Assembly (NCBI GenBank): GCA_017958245.1
Contig: JAGDDC010000351.1
Location: 1 to 8,712 of the forward strand
DNA from: Lachnospiraceae bacterium
GTDB taxonomy: Bacteria > Bacillota_A > Clostridia > Lachnospirales > Lachnospiraceae
DNA: 8,712 nt
Direction: 5' to 3'
In this document: positions 7,396-8,712 of the stretch, piece after piece
Position numbering within the stretch: the stretch's first letter is position 1
Layout: each line of letters begins with the position of its first letter
Position numbers and translations under genes: made by a program
The notes under the pieces: model-generated
What the model was told of the DNA's origin: nothing
Databases searched by the model: none
What the model saw: the letters and a program-made list of their open reading frames with translations, nothing else

Positions 7396-7496
7396 CCCGC
7401 CCTTTGGGATCCGCTCAGCGGAAGCGGGACCTGTTTGACCCGTTTTCTTTGAAAACGAGTCTGTGTATTTGGCCGATTTATACAAAACTTCTCGGC
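7396..7496 (-). promoter_or_regulatory. Structured 5' leader of the sugar-transport operon
   Basis: The predicted leader of roughly 130 bases can form three stem-loops on the minus strand: GCCGA/TCGGC (7496-7472), CGTTTTC/GAAAACG (7457-7441, 3-base loop) and a nested GC-rich structure in which CCCGC/GCGGG (7428-7396) encloses TCCGC/GCGGA (7422-7410). The ribosome binding site after it appears free. It does not match any riboswitch class that I recognise. Its role is unknown; it may stabilise the mRNA or act as an attenuator. Confidence 0.4.
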
Positions 7497-7510
7497 AAAA
7501 TCACATGTAA

Positions 7511-7524
7511 AATTGTACACAATT
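7511..7524. promoter_or_regulatory. Inverted repeat AATTGTACACAATT overlapping the -10 box, candidate operator
   Basis: The 14-bp element consists of AATTGT and ACAATT arms with a two-base centre. It covers the -10 hexamer of the transporter promoter, an ideal repressor position. Its core TTGTACACAA differs by one base from the TTGTATACAA palindrome at 1506-1515, in the promoter of the DUF3737 gene. Confidence 0.5.
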
Positions 7525-7540
7525 ACCCTGAATCTGTCAA
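7512..7540 (-). promoter_or_regulatory. Strong sigma-A promoter of the sugar-transport operon
   Basis: On the minus strand TTGACA (7540-7535) and TACAAT (7517-7512) are separated by exactly 17 bases: a perfect -35 and a one-mismatch -10. Transcription should begin near 7505, leaving a leader of about 130 bases before the lipoprotein ATG at 7371. The promoter lies in the AT-rich gap 7372-7611, just after the lpd-type gene on the same strand. No convincing terminator separates that gene from this promoter. The imperfect CRE half-site around 7450 is too weak to call. Confidence 0.85.
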
Positions 7541-7563
7541 CTATGGATTATTAAAATGATTTT

Positions 7564-7576
7564 TACATACTATGTA
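7564..7576. repeat. Inverted repeat TACATACTATGTA upstream of the transporter promoter
   Basis: TACATA and TATGTA are perfect inverted arms around a single central base. The element sits 24 bases upstream of the -35 box of the sugar-transport promoter and 36 bases after the dihydrolipoamide dehydrogenase stop. The position would suit an activator site, but AT-rich DNA throws up such repeats by chance. Confidence 0.3.
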
Positions 7577-7611
7577 CTTTGATTCGCTAAATTGCGCGGT
7601 CACAGAGCTTT

Positions 7612-8712
7612 TTACGCGCGTTCGCAAACACAGACAAGTTTTTCCAATGCCTGGGAAAGCGCTTCTTCAAAAGTGGGATGCGGGCGCACGGCCGCAAGAA
7701 GATCTGCAGCCGTCATCCCCGCGCGTATCGCCGTCGTCAGCTCACCAGCCATATCCGTGCTGTTTGTGCACATAAACTGTGCTCCGAGTATCACTCCCGT
7801 CTCCGCGTCCGCAACGAGCTTCATAAAACTGCGCTCAGCCCCCGCTATGAGAGTGCGGGAGTTCGCCCCCATGACGGACTTCGCAGTACTCACCTCAATT
7901 CCTCTCTCCTTGGCCTCCGCTTCGGTCAGCCCAACGGTCATGATCTCCGGGCGGCAGTACACACAGCCGGGTATCGGGCCCGGACCTGCTCCCGCAGACG
8001 CCGATCCGACAGACCCTGCAGGGTTCTCCTCTTCTCCCGCACTCTTCCCGGAGCGCATCTTCTCCGCTATATGCGCGGCGCAGGCTTCTCCCTGAGCAGT
8101 TGCCGCGTGGGCGAGCTGGATCTTCGAGGAGACGTCTCCTATCGCGTAGACTCCCTCAAGACCGGTCTCATAGTTTTGATCGACAGCGATCCTCCTGCCG
8201 TCCATCACAACCTCTATACCGTCCGCAAAAAGCCCCTCGGTAAAGGGTGTGCGCCCGATGGCACAGAGCACGGCTTCGCCCGACACAGAAGTAAGTCCCG
8301 CTTCCTGTCCGCTCTCCGGGGCTGCCGCGGGACTCTGTCCCGCTCCGCCTTCGCGGAAGCTCACGCAGAGGCTGTCCCCGCTCTTTTCTATAGACTCCAC
8401 CATAGCGCGGGTGTATACCTTTACGCCCTTCTTTTTAAGCACGGCGAGCAGGCTCTGTCCAAGCTCCCTGTCCATGCCCGGGAGCAGTCTGTCAAGCCCC
8501 TCCACGATGGTGACTTCCGTTCCGATCTCCGAATAGAACGTCGCAAGCTCAACTCCTATCACTCCTCCGCCAATGATCACGAGCGACTTGTACACGTGGT
8601 CGCAACCCCTTAGGATCTCGTCCGATGTGAGCACTCCATCAAGCTCAAGTCCCTTGATGGGAGGACGCGAAGGAACCGCTCCCGTCGCTATGATGACGTT
8701 TTCTGCCGTATA
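7612..8712 (-). CDS. lpdA: Dihydrolipoamide dehydrogenase (E3), N-terminus outside window
   Basis: The reading frame is open from the window edge to the TAA at 7614-7612, giving the last 366 residues. Visible in order are ENVIIATGAVPSRPP (end of the FAD domain), the NAD-binding loop VIIGGGVIGVE at about 45-55, a CAIGRTP segment, the FAD-contacting YAIGDVSS, and the dimerisation domain with CRPEIMTVGLTEAEA. The catalytic His-Glu dyad is present in PHPTFEE near the C-terminus. The usual HxHPT signature is RPHPT here, but the catalytic histidine is the retained one. The FAD GxGxxG and redox-active CxxxxC pair are expected beyond the window and cannot be checked. The enzyme reoxidises dihydrolipoyl groups of 2-oxoacid dehydrogenases or the glycine cleavage system. 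Two low-complexity Gly/Ala/Pro/Ser/Glu-rich stretches look like insertions relative to typical family members. The GTG at 8634 is an internal codon, not the start. Which complex it serves cannot be told from this window. Confidence 0.93.
   Translation of the reverse strand, partial: YTAENVIIATGAVPSRPPIKGLELDGVLTSDEILRGCDHVYKSLVIIGGGVIGVELATFYSEIGTEVTIVEGLDRLLPGMDRELGQSLLAVLKKKGVKVYTRAMVESIEKSGDSLCVSFREGGAGQSPAAAPESGQEAGLTSVSGEAVLCAIGRTPFTEGLFADGIEVVMDGRRIAVDQNYETGLEGVYAIGDVSSKIQLAHAATAQGEACAAHIAEKMRSGKSAGEEENPAGSVGSASAGAGPGPIPGCVYCRPEIMTVGLTEAEAKERGIEVSTAKSVMGANSRTLIAGAERSFMKLVADAETGVILGAQFMCTNSTDMAGELTTAIRAGMTAADLLAAVRPHPTFEEALSQALEKLVCVCERA

Noticed and set aside
7448..7461. Possible CcpA catabolite-repression site (TGAAAACGAG...) in the operon leader
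   Set aside because: Only the left half fits the CRE consensus; four positions of the right half mismatch, so it is not supported.
8586..8597. TTGTACACGT inside the dihydrolipoamide dehydrogenase gene as a third operator copy
   Set aside because: Only eight of ten bases fit, it lies in conserved coding sequence, and no promoter is nearby.
7678..8613. Plus-strand frames of 311 and 167 residues over the dihydrolipoamide dehydrogenase
   Set aside because: The minus strand encodes a clearly recognisable E3 enzyme across the same bases; the plus-strand translations are Arg/Ser/Pro-rich shadows with no good ribosome binding site.
8634..8634. GTG as the start of the dihydrolipoamide dehydrogenase
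   Set aside because: The same frame continues upstream to the window edge with family-typical sequence (ENVIIATG), so the gene is simply cut by the window.

Overview
The window looks like chromosomal DNA from a motile, sugar-importing member of the Clostridia, most likely a Lachnospiraceae-type gut or rumen anaerobe. The reasons are strong AGGAGG ribosome binding sites, moderately GC-rich coding DNA against AT-rich intergenic DNA, a CUT1 solute-binding lipoprotein with a Thr-Glu-Ala-Pro linker, and a DUF3737 protein. This placement is an inference from style; no marker gene is present.

Layout. (1) Positions 1-1319, minus strand: the N-terminal 439 residues of a secreted right-handed beta-helix (pectate-lyase-like) protein whose 3' end lies outside the window. 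(2) Positions 1320-1569: a divergent intergenic region with a well-formed sigma-A promoter for the next gene and a perfect TTGTATACAA palindrome in its spacer. (3) Positions 1570-2415, plus strand: a DUF3737 protein, function unknown. (4) Positions 2495-2525: an 11-bp hairpin shared by two convergent genes. (5) Positions 7540-2546, minus strand: a sugar-uptake operon in the order promoter, structured leader, substrate-binding lipoprotein, intrinsic terminator/attenuator, permease 1, permease 2 (TGATG overlap), methyl-accepting chemotaxis protein. (6) Positions 7612-8712, minus strand: the C-terminal 366 residues of a dihydrolipoamide dehydrogenase whose 5' end lies outside the window.

How they work together. 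The lipoprotein should capture a sugar or oligosaccharide outside the cell and pass it to the two permeases. No ATPase is encoded here, so a shared MsmK/MalK-type ATPase elsewhere is expected. The chemoreceptor follows permease 2 on the same strand with no convincing terminator between them, which suggests that uptake of and taxis to the same nutrient are expressed together. The terminator between the binding-protein gene and the permeases would give excess binding protein over permeases. Near-identical TTGTAYACAA elements at the transporter promoter and the DUF3737 promoter hint at one shared regulator, not encoded here.

I did not see an unambiguous new defence or mobile system. The most interesting points are the transporter-chemoreceptor coupling, the shared operator-like element, the competing hairpins before the chemoreceptor gene, and the unusual low-complexity stretches in the dihydrolipoamide dehydrogenase.
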